A DNA stretch of 64,000 nucleotides, from NCBI RefSeq assembly GCF_001567565.1, contig NZ_LSSW01000020.1, forward strand, positions 62,001 through 126,000. The letters run 5' to 3'. How positions within the stretch are numbered: position 1 is the first letter of the stretch; each line of letters opens with the position of its first letter. This document shows positions 10,803 to 22,455 of this stretch, one piece after another. The notes below the pieces were generated by a model, which did no database searches, was not told where the DNA came from, and saw only the letters and a list, made by a program, of their open reading frames with translations. This stretch comes from Ectopseudomonas composti. Lineage in GTDB: Bacteria; Pseudomonadota; Gammaproteobacteria; Pseudomonadales; Pseudomonadaceae. Position numbers and translations under genes: made by a program.

Positions 10803-12071
10803 TTAGCCGTTGAATACCTCATCCACCGACGTCAGCGGATAGTGCTTCGGATACGGCAGAGTAGCCACACCGGACTCGATGGCGGCCTTGGCCACGGCAT
10901 CGCAAACCACGGTGATCAGGCGCTGATCCATCGGCTTCGGAATGATGTACTCACGACCGAACGACAGCGCGATGCCGCCGTAGGCGTCGCACACGTCCTG
11001 CGGTACTGGCAGCTTGGCCAGGTCACGCAGCGCCAGCGCGGCAGCGATCTTCATCTCTTCGTTGATGCGAGTGGCGCGAACGTCCAGAGCACCGCGGAAG
11101 ATGAAGGGGAAGCCCAGCACGTTGTTGACCTGGTTCGGGTAGTCGGAACGACCGGTGGCCATGATCACGTCGTTGCGGGTCTCGTGCGCCAGCTCCGGCT
11201 TGATTTCCGGATCCGGGTTGGAGCAGGCGAAGACGATCGGGTTGGCCGCCATGCGCTTGAGGTCTTCCGCGCTCAGCAGGTTGGCACCGGACAGGCCAAC
11301 GAACACGTCAGCACCTTCGAGCGCGTCGGACAGCGTGCGCTTGTCGGTCTCGGTGGCGAACACGGCCTTGTACTGATTGAGGTCGTCACGACCGGCATGG
11401 ATCACGCCCTTGCGATCGATCATGAAGATGTTCTCGACCTTGGCACCCATGCTCACCAGCAGTTTCATGCAGGAGATGGCTGCAGCACCGGCGCCCAGGC
11501 AGACGATCTTCGCCTCTTCGAGCTTCTTGCCGGCGATTTCCAGCGCGTTGAGCATACCGGCAGCGGTCACGATGGCGGTGCCGTGCTGGTCATCGTGGAA
11601 CACCGGGATGTCGCACTGTTCGATCAGCGCGCGCTCGATCTCGAAGCACTCGGGGGCCTTGATATCTTCCAAGTTGATGCCGCCGAAGGTGATGGAGATG
11701 CGCTTTACGGTGTCGATGAAGGCCTGCGGGCTTTCCGCATCGACTTCGATATCGAACACGTCGATACCGGCGAAACGCTTGAACAGCACGCCTTTGCCTT
11801 CCATTACCGGCTTGGAAGCCAGCGGGCCGAGGTTACCCAGACCGAGGATGGCAGTACCGTCGGAAATCACGGCGACCAGGTTGCCTTTACCGGTGTAACG
11901 GTAGGCCAGCTCGGCATCGCGAGCGATTTCGCGTACCGGCTCGGCGACACCTGGGCTGTAGGCCAGCGACAGGTCGCGGGCAGTAGCGGTGGCTTTGGTC
12001 AACTCGACACTCAGCTTACCGGGACGGGGCTGAGCGTGATATTCGAGAGCGGCAGTTTTTAGATCTGACAT
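10803..12071 (-). CDS. maeB: Malic enzyme (MaeB-type, single domain)
   Basis: The protein decarboxylates L-malate oxidatively to pyruvate with NAD(P)+. It is 422 aa when started at MSDLKTAALEYH; the reading frame is open 34 codons further upstream, but that part does not look like family sequence. Seen motifs are LAYSPGVAEPVREIA, the substrate/metal block GKGVLFKRFAGIDVFDIEVD, HDDQHGTAIV and the nucleotide-binding VCLGAGAAAISC. It lacks the C-terminal phosphotransacetylase-like domain found in the long enterobacterial MaeB. Cofactor preference cannot be read with certainty from the sequence. Confidence 0.92.
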   Translation of the reverse strand: MSDLKTAALEYHAQPRPGKLSVELTKATATARDLSLAYSPGVAEPVREIARDAELAYRYTGKGNLVAVISDGTAILGLGNLGPLASKPVMEGKGVLFKRFAGIDVFDIEVDAESPQAFIDTVKRISITFGGINLEDIKAPECFEIERALIEQCDIPVFHDDQHGTAIVTAAGMLNALEIAGKKLEEAKIVCLGAGAAAISCMKLLVSMGAKVENIFMIDRKGVIHAGRDDLNQYKAVFATETDKRTLSDALEGADVFVGLSGANLLSAEDLKRMAANPIVFACSNPDPEIKPELAHETRNDVIMATGRSDYPNQVNNVLGFPFIFRGALDVRATRINEEMKIAAALALRDLAKLPVPQDVCDAYGGIALSFGREYIIPKPMDQRLITVVCDAVAKAAIESGVATLPYPKHYPLTSVDEVFNG

Positions 12072-12174
12072 AGTGGCATTTCCGCTTTTGTTGGCTGTTG
12101 AACGGGCAGCGGCCGAGGATACGCAAGTTGTATACACCTGCACAAGACCGTTCGGTCGCGATTGAAGCACCACA

Positions 12175-13611
12175 CTAGCGCAGCGTTTTCAGCCACTCGC
12201 CAGGGCGCGGCTCACCACTCGGATACAACCCATTGAGCAACCTGAGCTGTGCTTCGCCATCAACCGGTAGCGGCGAATCCTTGGCCAGAGTGGAGAAGCG
12301 CTGGCCCGCCCTGGCCCGCACCACATGCAGACGCACCGGCTCGGCCAGCTTGCGCTCGGCTGCCTTCAGCGGCCGATAACTGCGGATGACATCGAGAAAG
12401 TGCCCATCCTCGGTTTCCAGCGAAGCGCGCCCCTTGACCGCCGCCACGAACAGGTACGCATTGTCGCCGCGATAGATCACCGCAACGCGGCGCGCCGCCT
12501 GCCCCTGCAGGATCGCCGTATAGCCTTGCAGCGCACCCACCTTCAGCTCCTCGTCCGCCACCAGACGCTGATTACCGACGCGCTTACGCAGGAATTCGGC
12601 CGGCGAAAGCCGCCTGTCCACCGCCTCCAGGGTCATGGCGATGAAGGCCTGCTCATCCGCGGTATGGCCAATCAGCACATCCGGGCGATTGACCAGTTGC
12701 CAGCCCTGCGGGTAGGTCAGAGCGAAGTCCAGTTCGCCATGATAGAAATTGCGCCCACGGCGAATACCGCTGGCGGCCGAATCGCCGAACACCAGACCGT
12801 CGAGCATCTGCAGAAAGTTGTCGCGCCCGACCTCCTGATTACCACCTACCAGCGCACTCGCCGGGCCGATTACCTGCTGCAGGCGGCGATCATTGTCCGG
12901 ATGGGTGTCGAACAAGCCGTGATAACCACCGGCAGCCGGTGCTTCTCCGCGCTTGGCCGCCTGCGCGCGGGCGAAGTCCTCCTGGCCCTTGAGCACCTTG
13001 ACCACCTCTATCATCGCTTGCGGGTCATAGCCACTGCGTGCCAGATACTGCGCGCCCAGACCGTCCGCCTCCAGTTCCATGTCACGTCCATAACCGCGCA
13101 CGAAGGCGTTGCCCATGACACTGGTCAGATCGCCTACTGCACCGACGCCCGTGCCGATGGCTGCGGCCTGGCCAAGCAGCCCCCAGGCCGTGGACTGACT
13201 CTGCTGGCGCACGCTGTGACGCGCCGTCACGTGGCCCACCTCGTGCCCCAGCACGGCAGCCAGCTCCGCCTCGGAGTTGAGATAGGCGAGCAGGCCGCGA
13301 TGGATATAGATGTAGCCCCCCGGCAGTGCGAAGGCGTTGACGTCAGGACTGTCGACCAGGGTGAAGACGTAGTTGAGCTGATTGCGATGGCTGCTGCGCG
13401 CCACCCGCTCGCCAACGCGCTGGATATAGGCCTGCAGCTTGGCGTCTTCGTAGCGCGGATATTGCTTGAGGATTTCCTGGTTGTAGCGCGCGCCGAGATC
13501 CAGCTCCTGGCGCTCGCTCATCATCACGAAATCGGTACGCCCGGTGGCGGGATTGACCGCACAACCGGCCAACCAGCTGCAGAACAAGCACAGCGTCAAT
13601 GCACGAATCAT
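12175..13611 (-). CDS. M48-family metalloprotease, periplasmic lipoprotein
   Basis: This is a 478-aa protein with a signal peptide and lipobox LAGC (Cys17), so it is probably anchored in the outer membrane facing the periplasm. The zinc site HEVGH lies at residues 123-127, and the third ligand is in the block GRDMELEADGLGAQYL. After the catalytic half comes a long C-terminal region with a beta-rich segment and a LysM-like end (VRARAGQRFSTLAKDSPLP, then LNGLYPSGEPRPGEWLK). Relatives (BepA/LoiP/YfgC) take part in outer-membrane protein quality control. It overlaps the next upstream gene by 4 nt. The exact substrate is unknown. Confidence 0.88.
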   Translation of the reverse strand: MIRALTLCLFCSWLAGCAVNPATGRTDFVMMSERQELDLGARYNQEILKQYPRYEDAKLQAYIQRVGERVARSSHRNQLNYVFTLVDSPDVNAFALPGGYIYIHRGLLAYLNSEAELAAVLGHEVGHVTARHSVRQQSQSTAWGLLGQAAAIGTGVGAVGDLTSVMGNAFVRGYGRDMELEADGLGAQYLARSGYDPQAMIEVVKVLKGQEDFARAQAAKRGEAPAAGGYHGLFDTHPDNDRRLQQVIGPASALVGGNQEVGRDNFLQMLDGLVFGDSAASGIRRGRNFYHGELDFALTYPQGWQLVNRPDVLIGHTADEQAFIAMTLEAVDRRLSPAEFLRKRVGNQRLVADEELKVGALQGYTAILQGQAARRVAVIYRGDNAYLFVAAVKGRASLETEDGHFLDVIRSYRPLKAAERKLAEPVRLHVVRARAGQRFSTLAKDSPLPVDGEAQLRLLNGLYPSGEPRPGEWLKTLR

Positions 13612-14408
13612 GGCAACACCTCCAGCATCGCCGAATGGGTAAGCGACAGCATCCAGCGCGCCTGCCCGGATTTCAAGCCGCCACGACTCTGCCGATCGAT
13701 GACCCAGCCTCGCGCCTCCACCCGCCGACCCTTGAGCGCCTGCAAGGCGCGCAGATCGAACTCATCGAGCAGCTCTGGCGCCACGCGCAACACCCGACCG
13801 CCATCGAGGTCGAGCCAGAGGCCGCCACGATTGTGCTGCACAGCGATGACCCGGCCGCCGAGCAAGGCGAAGCCACCGCCGCGCAGTTGGCCAGCCGTCT
13901 TCACCTGCTCGTCACGCCACACGCCAAGTCGCTTGCTGCGCGCCTGACGCTCGGCTTGTGCCTGGCAGGTCACCAGTGCCGCATTGGGCGACACTGCCAC
14001 CATGAAACCAAGGCCTTCGCTTAGCAGTTGCGCTTCGAGATTGCGCCCCTGGCGGTCATAGAGATGGGCCAGGGTGCGTCCGTAACGATCCTCGCGCTGC
14101 GCGCCATAGAGAAGCCCGACGCGGCCATCGCTGGCATCCACCAGCGCCTGCAGGCGGCGCGTGGCCTGCACGGCATAGGGCTCATCACTGCGGCCCTTGC
14201 GGCCCAGTTCAGGGGCGTTGATGCCGATCAGACGAATGCTGCGCCCGTCGGCCAGGCGCACGGTGTCGCCATCGACCACATGGCGCACGGCGACCTGAGC
14301 AAGGTCGGCGCGCTGCGGACAGAAGGCCTGAGCCAGATCGACGCACAGTAGAGAAACGAAAAAGGCGCCCACCAGGGACGCCTTTTTCAGTATCACGGAG
14401 TGGCGCAT
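13608..14408 (-). CDS. Thermonuclease (SNase)-family exported protein
   Basis: This 266-aa protein has an N-terminal signal peptide (SLVGAFFVSLLCVDLAQA). A staphylococcal-nuclease fold follows: VVDGDTVRLADGRSIRLIGINAPE, then a conserved segment with Glu/Arg (AQREDRYGRTLAHLY). These carry the Asp, Arg, Glu and Arg positions expected for a Ca-dependent nuclease. The C-terminal 100 residues form an extra OB-like or beta-rich domain. It is translationally coupled to the downstream M48 protease (ATGA overlap). Nuclease activity is inferred from the family. Confidence 0.85.
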   Translation of the reverse strand: MRHSVILKKASLVGAFFVSLLCVDLAQAFCPQRADLAQVAVRHVVDGDTVRLADGRSIRLIGINAPELGRKGRSDEPYAVQATRRLQALVDASDGRVGLLYGAQREDRYGRTLAHLYDRQGRNLEAQLLSEGLGFMVAVSPNAALVTCQAQAERQARSKRLGVWRDEQVKTAGQLRGGGFALLGGRVIAVQHNRGGLWLDLDGGRVLRVAPELLDEFDLRALQALKGRRVEARGWVIDRQSRGGLKSGQARWMLSLTHSAMLEVLP

Positions 14409-14434
14409 GCCAGATTCCGTTATCGTTCGGCCGC

Positions 14435-14647
14435 TTACTTGGCGCCGAATACGCCGAAGCGCTGCTTGAAGCGATCGATACGGCCGCCGGTGTCCAGCAC
14501 TTTCTGCTTACCGGTGTAGAACGGGTGGCACTCGGAGCAAACGTCGAGGCTCAGGTTCTTGCCCAGGGTGGAGCGGGTCTTGATCACGTTACCGCAGGAG
14601 CAGGTAGCGTCGATTTCGACGTAGTTCGGATGGATATCGGCTTTCAT
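14435..14647 (-). CDS. rpmE: 50S ribosomal protein L31 (type A, zinc-binding)
   Basis: This 70-aa ribosomal protein starts at MKADIHPNY. The frame continues upstream for 18 codons, but the GAGGAAAG ribosome-binding site lies directly before this ATG. Four cysteines form the zinc ribbon: CSC near the N-terminus (Cys16 and Cys18) and CSEC (Cys37 and Cys40). That marks the zinc-containing C+ paralogue rather than the Zur-controlled C- form. Confidence 0.97.
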   Translation of the reverse strand: MKADIHPNYVEIDATCSCGNVIKTRSTLGKNLSLDVCSECHPFYTGKQKVLDTGGRIDRFKQRFGVFGAK

Positions 14648-14716
14648 CGTGCTTTCCTCAGGGTAGTCGTGCCGCCACCCGACCAATGTCAGGCACCGCA
14701 CAGAAATAGGCCGCGC

Positions 14717-14744
14717 ATCTTACCAGACGCGCGAGTCGATGCAA
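14717..14744 (-). promoter_or_regulatory. Sigma-70-type promoter for rpmE
   Basis: On the minus strand TTGCAT, 16 nt, TAAGAT are seen, a good match to -35/-10 elements. The predicted 5' leader to the rpmE ATG is about 60 nt. The promoter sits in the spacer divergent to priA. Confidence 0.5.
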
Positions 14745-14805
14745 GCTGCGCAAGGCGCCGGTCGTCGCGTGCTAAGATCGCCGGCCTGTCAAAGGAGCTC
14801 CTGGC

Positions 14806-17025
14806 TTGCCCAACCTGATCCTGCGCCTCGCCCTGCCCTCGCCGCTGCGCCGCCTGTTCGACTATCTGCCGCCTGCCGGCGTGTCGCGCAGCGCCTTGCA
14901 GCCAGGCGCACGCCTGCGCGTGCCCTTCGGCCGGCGCGAGATGATCGGCGTGCTGGTGGAGGTCGACAGCCAGAGCGAAGTGCCTCTCGACAAGCTCAAA
15001 CCCGCACTGGAGCTGCTCGACGCCCGCCCGCCACTGCCAGCGCCGCTGTTCAAGCTGTGCCTGTGGACGGCGCAGTACTACCAGCACAGCCTCGGCGACA
15101 CCTTGAGCTGGGCCTTGCCGGTGTTGCTGCGCCAGGGTGAACCGGCCGAGACCCGCCAGGAGCGTTACTGGCTGGCCAACACAGGCGCCAGCGTCGAAGA
15201 CCCACGGCTGGCCCGCGCGCCACGCCAGCGCGACGCGCTCAAGGCGCTGGCGCAACATCCTCATGGCGTGGCCCACAGCCTGCTCAGCCAGCTGCAACTC
15301 AATCGCGACAGCCTGCAATTGCTGCATGAGAAGGGGCTGGTACGGGTCGAGGTGCGCCGCACCCAACCTCACGCCAAGCCCGCGCACTGGCTGGCGCAAC
15401 CGGAACTGCCGCTCAACGCCGAACAACGCGCCGCCGTCAACGCCGTCGCCTCGGGCTGGGATCAGTTCAATGCCTTTTTGTTGGCGGGCGTCACCGGCAG
15501 CGGCAAAACCGAGGTCTACCTGCAGCTGATCCACCAGTGCCTGGAGGCTGGCAAGCAGGCCCTGGTGCTGATCCCCGAGATCAACCTCGGCCCGCAGACC
15601 TTCGACCGCTTCGCCCGTCGCTTCAACGCGCGCATTGCCCTGCTGCACTCGGCGGTCAATGATCGCGAGCGCCTGGACGTCTGGCTGGCCGCGCGCGATG
15701 GCGAAGCCGACATCATCATCGGCACCCGCTCGGCACTGTTCACGCCGATGAAGAACCCGGGGCTGATCATCGTCGACGAAGAACACGACGCCTCCTATAA
15801 ACAGCAGGAGGGCCTGCGCTACCACGCCCGCGACCTGGCGCTGGTGCGCGCCCGCCAGGAAGATGTGCCCATCGTCCTCGGCTCGGCCACCCCCTCGCTG
15901 GAAAGCCTGCACAACGCCCACAGCGGCCGCTATGCACTGCTCAAGCTGACCCAGCGCGCCGGCGGTGCCAGCCAGCCACGCTTCCTGCGCCTCGACGTAA
16001 AGAGCCGACCGCTGGACTCGGGCATGTCCGGGCTGATGCAGCAGGCCATCGCCCAGACCCTGGCGGCCGGTCAGCAGGTGCTGGTGTTCCTCAACCGCCG
16101 TGGCTTCGCCCCGACCCTGCTCTGCCACGACTGCGGCTGGCTGTCCGAGTGTCCGCGTTGCGATGCCCGGATGACCGTGCACCAGCGCTACCAGGAACTG
16201 CGCTGCCACCACTGCGGGCATGTGGAGAAGCAACCGAGCAACTGCCCGAAATGCCAGCACGTCGACCTGCGCCCGGTCGGCGCCGGCACCGAGCGCGCGG
16301 AAGAGCGCCTGGCGGTGCTGTTCCCCGATTACCCGGTACTGCGCATCGACCGCGACAGCACCTCGCGCAAGGGCGCGATGGATCGCCTGTTCGCCACCAT
16401 CAACAAGGGCGAACCCTGCATCCTGGTCGGCACCCAGATGCTCGCCAAGGGTCACCATTTTCCGCGGGTGACCCTGGTGTCGATTCTCGATGCCGACGGC
16501 GGCCTGTTCTCTGCCGACTTCCGCGCCAGCGAGCGCATGGCGCAGCTGATCGTGCAGGTCGCTGGCCGCGCCGGCCGCGCCGAGGAGCCGGGCAAGGTGA
16601 TCATCCAGAGTCACCTGGCCGACCATCCGCTGCTGGTGCAACTGACCGAGCAAGGCTACTTCGCCTTCGCCGAACAGGCGCTAAGCGAACGCCGCAGTGC
16701 CGGCCTGCCGCCGTTCTGTCACCTGGCCCTGTTGCGCGCCGAAGCGCACAAGCCAGGGCAGGCGGAGGGCTTCCTCGATGAAGCCTGCAGCGAGGCCGAA
16801 CACCTGCTCGGTGAACTGAATCTCTCCGGCATCGAACTGCTTGGCCCGGTTCCGGCACCGATGGAACGCCGCGCCGGCCGCTTCCGTGCGCAACTGCTGG
16901 TGCAGGGCAATGCCCGTGCGCCACTGCACCGCCTGCTCAACCGCTGGCTGCATGCACTCGAGCAAATGCCCAGCGGCCGCGCAGTGCGCTGGTCACTGGA
17001 CGTCGACCCAATCGACCTGTTCTAG
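14806..17025 (+). CDS. priA: Primosomal protein N' (replication restart helicase PriA)
   Basis: PriA (739 aa) recognises stalled forks and reloads the replisome. The start is TTG with AAAGGAG 8 nt upstream; [14 protein letters not shown] is the expected N-terminus. The 3'-DNA-binding domain is N-terminal, followed by the helicase core with Walker A GVTGSGKT from residue 228 and DEEH at 324-327. Eight zinc-binding cysteines lie in the block from [14 protein letters not shown] to NCPKC. The late helicase motif [19 protein letters not shown] is present. Length and motif order are those of a full-length enzyme. Confidence 0.97.
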   Translation: MPNLILRLALPSPLRRLFDYLPPAGVSRSALQPGARLRVPFGRREMIGVLVEVDSQSEVPLDKLKPALELLDARPPLPAPLFKLCLWTAQYYQHSLGDTLSWALPVLLRQGEPAETRQERYWLANTGASVEDPRLARAPRQRDALKALAQHPHGVAHSLLSQLQLNRDSLQLLHEKGLVRVEVRRTQPHAKPAHWLAQPELPLNAEQRAAVNAVASGWDQFNAFLLAGVTGSGKTEVYLQLIHQCLEAGKQALVLIPEINLGPQTFDRFARRFNARIALLHSAVNDRERLDVWLAARDGEADIIIGTRSALFTPMKNPGLIIVDEEHDASYKQQEGLRYHARDLALVRARQEDVPIVLGSATPSLESLHNAHSGRYALLKLTQRAGGASQPRFLRLDVKSRPLDSGMSGLMQQAIAQTLAAGQQVLVFLNRRGFAPTLLCHDCGWLSECPRCDARMTVHQRYQELRCHHCGHVEKQPSNCPKCQHVDLRPVGAGTERAEERLAVLFPDYPVLRIDRDSTSRKGAMDRLFATINKGEPCILVGTQMLAKGHHFPRVTLVSILDADGGLFSADFRASERMAQLIVQVAGRAGRAEEPGKVIIQSHLADHPLLVQLTEQGYFAFAEQALSERRSAGLPPFCHLALLRAEAHKPGQAEGFLDEACSEAEHLLGELNLSGIELLGPVPAPMERRAGRFRAQLLVQGNARAPLHRLLNRWLHALEQMPSGRAVRWSLDVDPIDLF

Positions 17026-17101
17026 GGTAGGGTGCCCATGCGCAGCGACTGCCGCGCACAGCACAGCCCACAAGTTATGGCCTGCCGCTCGCTGCTGCTT
17101 T

Positions 17102-17107
17102 TATAAT
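17102..17107 (+). promoter_or_regulatory. Candidate -10 hexamer of the argS promoter
   Basis: A perfect TATAAT followed by G lies 43 nt upstream of the argS ATG in the 124-nt spacer after priA. No good -35 sits at the right distance, so the call rests on the hexamer and its position. Confidence 0.4.
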
Positions 17108-17149
17108 GCGCAGTTTTCGACCAAAGCCCCAAGGCAACCCGAGCCGAAC

Positions 17150-18889
<1,740 letters not shown>

Positions 18890-19564
18890 ATGGCAGCGCG
18901 CAAGAAACCGGCACCGAAACGCGGCGCCAGTCGCTATCAAGCCCCGGCGAAGAAGCCCGTACCGGGCTGGATCTGGCTGGCCTGCGGTCTGGTGGTCGGC
19001 GGTTTCTTCATGTTCCTGTTCAGCCTCGAACCGGGTCGTGACGAGATCAAGCGCGACACGGGCGAGCAGGTGCGCAGCACCAAACCGGAACCCAAACCGA
19101 CCAAGCCGGAACCCGCCAGGCCCAAGTACGACTTCTACACCCTGCTGCCGGAGTCGGAAGTGATCCTGCCGCAGGCGCTGGAAGAAACGCCTCCACCTGC
19201 GCCCGAGCCAAAGCCGGTTACCCCGGAGGAAGCTGCGAAAATCGACACCGCTCGCGCCGAAGCAGCACTCAACGGCCAGGTGCCGCCGCCCGCACCACCG
19301 GTGCTGGCCAGCGCGCCGGTCACCACGCAGTTCTTCCTCCAGGCCGGCTCGTTCCGCAAGCGCGACGATGCCGACACCGTGCGAGCGCAGATCATCCTGC
19401 TGGGGCAGAACGTACGTGTGGAAACCGGCAAGGTGCGCGAGGAAACCTGGCACCGCGTCCTGGTCGGCCCGTTTGCCAGCCGCGAACAGCTGGCAGCAGC
19501 GCAGAAAACCCTCGCCGGCAATGGTTACAGCAACCTGCTGTTACAGCAGCGCCAAGTCCGCTGA
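18890..19564 (+). CDS. SPOR-domain inner-membrane protein (FtsN-like)
   Basis: This bitopic protein of 224 aa has a basic N-terminus (AARKKPAPKRG), one membrane span (WIWLACGLVVGGFFMFLFSL, residues about 25-44), a Pro/Glu/Lys-rich periplasmic linker, and a C-terminal SPOR domain (FFLQAGSFRKRDDADTVRAQ to the end). That architecture resembles FtsN, which activates septal peptidoglycan synthesis. Its position between argS and hslVU is the one held by the Pseudomonas SPOR gene there. It is the second SPOR protein in this window. Whether it is the true FtsN cannot be settled from sequence alone. Confidence 0.85.
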   Translation: MAARKKPAPKRGASRYQAPAKKPVPGWIWLACGLVVGGFFMFLFSLEPGRDEIKRDTGEQVRSTKPEPKPTKPEPARPKYDFYTLLPESEVILPQALEETPPPAPEPKPVTPEEAAKIDTARAEAALNGQVPPPAPPVLASAPVTTQFFLQAGSFRKRDDADTVRAQIILLGQNVRVETGKVREETWHRVLVGPFASREQLAAAQKTLAGNGYSNLLLQQRQVR

Positions 19565-19585
19565 TCGCCGTTTGATCCGCCGCTG

Positions 19586-19614
19586 GTTGAAAAGCCGCGG
19601 CGGGCACCCCATCT
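19586..19614 (+). promoter_or_regulatory. Heat-shock (sigma-32) promoter for hslVU
   Basis: GTTGAAA at 19586-19592 and CCCCATCT at 19607-19614 match the RpoH consensus (CTTGAA, 13-17 nt, CCCCATNT), with 15 nt between TTGAA and CCCC. The promoter lies 46 nt before the hslV start. It fits the known heat induction of hslVU. Confidence 0.8.
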
Positions 19615-19659
19615 GATTCTCCATCCGGGCAATTCGCCCCGCAGCGTGGAGATTCACCC

Positions 19660-20190
19660 TTGACCACCATCGTTTCAGTGCGCCGCCACGGCAAGGTCGT
19701 GATGGCAGGCGACGGCCAGGTATCCCTCGGCAACACCGTCATGAAGGGCAACGCCAAGAAGGTGCGTCGCCTCTACCACGGCCAGGTGCTGGCCGGCTTC
19801 GCCGGTGCCACCGCCGATGCCTTCACCCTGTTCGAGCGCTTCGAAGGCCAGCTGGAAAAACACCAGGGCCACCTAGTGCGCGCCGCTGTCGAACTGGCCA
19901 AGGACTGGCGTACCGACCGCAGCCTGAGCCGCCTGGAAGCCATGTTGGCGGTGGCCAACAAGGACGCCTCCCTGATCATCACCGGCAACGGTGACGTGGT
20001 CGAACCCGAGGAAGGCTTGATCGCCATGGGCTCCGGCGGCAACTTCGCCCAGGCCGCGGCGCGCGCCCTGCTGATGAAGACGGACCTGTCCGCCCTAGAG
20101 GTAGCGCAGACTGCACTCGGTATCGCCGGCGACATCTGCGTCTTCACCAACCATCACCAGACCATCGAGGAACTGGACGCGCCCGAGTGA
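19660..20190 (+). CDS. hslV: ATP-dependent protease subunit HslV (ClpQ)
   Basis: HslV (176 aa) is the proteasome-like threonine peptidase of the HslUV protease. The start codon is TTG with GGAG 9 nt upstream. After Met removal the N-terminal Thr (MTTIVSVRR) is the nucleophile, and the basic residue of the [11 protein letters not shown] region belongs to the active site. The length is normal. It is the first gene of the hslVU operon behind a sigma-32 promoter. Confidence 0.97.
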   Translation: MTTIVSVRRHGKVVMAGDGQVSLGNTVMKGNAKKVRRLYHGQVLAGFAGATADAFTLFERFEGQLEKHQGHLVRAAVELAKDWRTDRSLSRLEAMLAVANKDASLIITGNGDVVEPEEGLIAMGSGGNFAQAAARALLMKTDLSALEVAQTALGIAGDICVFTNHHQTIEELDAPE

Positions 20191-20286
20191 GGCCTATCTG
20201 AAAACTGCCGGCATTGTCATCGCCTGCGGTTTTAGAGCCCCCAAAGCGTCCACTTTTTTCATAGATTCGATAGCGAGCCCGATTCC

Positions 20287-21627
20287 ATGTCCATGACGCC
20301 CCGCGAGATCGTTCACGAACTCAACCGCCACATCATCGGCCAGGACGACGCCAAGCGCGCCGTCGCCATTGCCCTGCGCAATCGCTGGCGGCGCATGCAG
20401 CTGCCGGCCGAACTGCGCCAGGAAGTGACGCCGAAGAACATTCTGATGATCGGCCCGACCGGCGTCGGCAAGACCGAAATCGCCCGGCGCCTGGCCAAGC
20501 TGGCCAACGCGCCATTCCTCAAGGTCGAAGCGACCAAGTTCACCGAGGTCGGCTATGTCGGCCGCGACGTCGAGTCGATCATCCGCGACCTGGCCGATGC
20601 CGCCGTGAAGATGCTGCGCGAGCAGGAAATCATCAAGGTCCGCCACCGCGCCGAAGATGCCGCTGAAGAGCGCATCCTAGATGCCCTGCTGCCGCCGGCA
20701 CGCCAGGGCTTCGGCGACGAGCCGCCGCGCAACGAGGACTCCAACACCCGCCAGCTGTTCCGCAAACGCCTGCGCGAGGGACAACTGGACGACAAGGAAA
20801 TCGACATCGAAGTGGCCGAATCGCCCATGGGTGTCGAGATCATGACCCCGCCGGGCATGGAGGAAATGACCAACCAGCTGCAGAACCTGTTCTCCAGCAT
20901 GGGCAAGGGCAAGAAGAAGAGCCGCAAGCTCAAGGTCGCCGACGCCCTGAAACTGGTGCGCGACGAGGAAGCTGCTCGTCTGGTCAATGAGGAAGAGCTC
21001 AAGGCGCGCGCGCTGGAAGCCGTTGAACAGCACGGCATCGTCTTCATCGACGAGATCGACAAGGTGGCCAAGCGCGGCAACACCGGCGGCGCCGACGTCT
21101 CCCGTGAGGGCGTACAGCGCGACCTGCTACCGCTGATCGAGGGCTGCACGGTCAACACCAAACTGGGCATGGTCAAGACCGACCACATCCTATTCATCGC
21201 CTCGGGCGCCTTCCACCTGTCCAAGCCCAGCGACCTGGTGCCGGAACTGCAGGGCCGCCTGCCGATCCGCGTCGAGCTCAAGGCGCTGAGCCCGGAGGAC
21301 TTCGAGCGCATCCTCAGCGAGCCGCACGCGTCGCTCACCGAGCAGTACAGCGCGCTGCTCAAGACCGAGGGGCTGGACATCGAGTTCGCCGAAGACGGCA
21401 TCAAGCGACTGGCGGAGATCGCCTGGCAGGTCAACGAGAAGACCGAGAACATTGGCGCGCGCCGCCTGCACACCCTGCTCGAACGCCTGCTGGAAGAGGT
21501 ATCTTTCAGCGCCGGCGATCTGGCCGCGCAGCATGATGGTCAGGCCATTCGCATCGACGCTGCCTACGTCAACGGCCACCTCGGCGAGCTGGCACAGGAC
21601 GAAGATCTGTCGCGCTACATCCTGTAA
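20287..21627 (+). CDS. hslU: ATP-dependent protease ATPase subunit HslU (ClpY)
   Basis: HslU (446 aa) is the AAA+ unfoldase that feeds HslV. Walker A GPTGVGKT is at residues 56-63. The intermediate domain (roughly residues 110-245, rich in charged residues and including [17 protein letters not shown]) precedes Walker [12 protein letters not shown]. The C-terminus ends EDLSRYIL, the tail that inserts into HslV. It lies 96 nt after hslV. Confidence 0.97.
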   Translation: MSMTPREIVHELNRHIIGQDDAKRAVAIALRNRWRRMQLPAELRQEVTPKNILMIGPTGVGKTEIARRLAKLANAPFLKVEATKFTEVGYVGRDVESIIRDLADAAVKMLREQEIIKVRHRAEDAAEERILDALLPPARQGFGDEPPRNEDSNTRQLFRKRLREGQLDDKEIDIEVAESPMGVEIMTPPGMEEMTNQLQNLFSSMGKGKKKSRKLKVADALKLVRDEEAARLVNEEELKARALEAVEQHGIVFIDEIDKVAKRGNTGGADVSREGVQRDLLPLIEGCTVNTKLGMVKTDHILFIASGAFHLSKPSDLVPELQGRLPIRVELKALSPEDFERILSEPHASLTEQYSALLKTEGLDIEFAEDGIKRLAEIAWQVNEKTENIGARRLHTLLERLLEEVSFSAGDLAAQHDGQAIRIDAAYVNGHLGELAQDEDLSRYIL

Positions 21628-21667
21628 ACCCAGAAGCACGATCTTGTCGCCGATGGCCGGCGTCATT

Positions 21668-21733
21668 CTGTAGGAGCGGCTGGGCAGCAGCCCGCTTCAG
21701 CCGCGAAATTCGCGGATGAATCCGCTCCTACAG
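21668..21733. repeat. REP-type inverted repeat (GTAGGAGCGG family)
   Basis: CTGTAGGAGCGG at 21668-21679 is mirrored by CCGCTCCTACAG at 21722-21733, with a smaller GCGAAATTCGC palindrome inside. It sits in the spacer between hslU and the DUF971 gene. Related copies occur at 53974-54050 and, degraded, at 60258-60310. Such elements are common extragenic palindromes in Pseudomonas and may also end transcripts. Confidence 0.8.
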
Positions 21734-21788
21734 AACAGTGCAATCACTCACCTGGGCGTAGCGCCTAACTAGATCACGGAACTCAGCC

Positions 21789-22160
21789 ATGCCCATTCCC
21801 AGCGCAATCAAACTGCACAAGGCGTCGAAAACCCTGGAGCTGCGTTACGGCGAGCAGAGCTACTCGCTCAGCGCCGAGTTCCTGCGCGTGCACTCGCCTT
21901 CAGCCGAAGTACAGGGGCACGGCACGCCGATCCTGCAGACCGGCAAGCTCAATGTCGGCCTCGATAAAATCGAACCGGCTGGCAACTATGCACTGAAACT
22001 GTGCTTCGACGATGGCCACGACAGTGGCCTGTTCACCTGGGACTATCTCTTCGAACTGGCCACACGCCAGGATGCGCTGTGGGCCGACTACCTGGCCCAA
22101 TTGAGCGCCGCCGGAAAAACCCGCGACCCCAACGAGTCAGTCGTGCGCCTGATGCTCTGA
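21789..22160 (+). CDS. DUF971 (gamma-butyrobetaine hydroxylase-like N-terminal) protein
   Basis: A 123-aa soluble protein of the DUF971/GBBH-like N-terminal family. Seen features are the LELRYGEQSYSLSAEFLRVHSPSAE segment and the DGHDSGLFTWDYLFELA block, both hallmarks of the family. In eukaryotes the same fold precedes the hydroxylase domain of gamma-butyrobetaine dioxygenase; here it stands alone. Relatives have been linked to Fe-S cluster work, which is only a family-level hint. It lies between hslU and the PHA cluster. Confidence 0.8.
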   Translation: MPIPSAIKLHKASKTLELRYGEQSYSLSAEFLRVHSPSAEVQGHGTPILQTGKLNVGLDKIEPAGNYALKLCFDDGHDSGLFTWDYLFELATRQDALWADYLAQLSAAGKTRDPNESVVRLML

Positions 22161-22292
22161 GCCGCTGCAAAAGCCCTGCAGCAGAGCGCTCGCGCCCATT
22201 ACATAGAGTCACGTTAGCGACAGTTAGAGCGCGTTTTCTAATCTATCGCGGCATACTCCTGCCCCACTGACTAGCTTGCTTAACTGCAAAAA

Positions 22293-22384
22293 CTCGGGTA
22301 ACCAAGGAACTGGCAGGTTCCCTGCATTTGGCTGTGCCAGGTGCAACGAAAGATGCGGACTCGATCCGCCCCCGGTAACCCGAG
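22293..22384 (+). promoter_or_regulatory. Spaced inverted repeat bracketing the phaC1 promoter
   Basis: CTCGGGTAACC (22293-22303) and GGTAACCCGAG (22374-22384) form an 11-nt inverted repeat with one mismatch. The pair encloses the sigma-54 site and the likely transcription start. It could be an operator pair for the PhaD-type regulator or a leader stem-loop; the sequence alone does not decide. Confidence 0.4.
22311..22326 (+). promoter_or_regulatory. Sigma-54 (RpoN) promoter for phaC1
   Basis: TGGCAGGTTCCCTGCA places GG and GC exactly 10 nt apart, as in the TGGCAC-N5-TTGCA consensus. It lies about 130 nt upstream of the phaC1 ATG. A sigma-54 promoter before phaC1 has been reported for Pseudomonas, in line with nitrogen-linked control of PHA synthesis. 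Confidence 0.65.
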
Positions 22385-22455
22385 CAGTACCAGGCCCCGT
22401 GTCGCCGCGCGCCCTCGCAGGCCGGTATTCGTCTCAGGACAATGGAGCGTCGTAG

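Noticed and set aside
14689..16653. 654-codon minus-strand open frame opposite priA
   Set aside because: priA is complete on the plus strand; the antisense product is Gln/Ala/Val-rich without domains.
22329..22345. Second sigma-54-like word TGGCTGTGCCAGGTGCA upstream of phaC1
   Set aside because: GG and GC are 11 nt apart rather than 10; the neighbouring 22311-22326 site has the right spacing.
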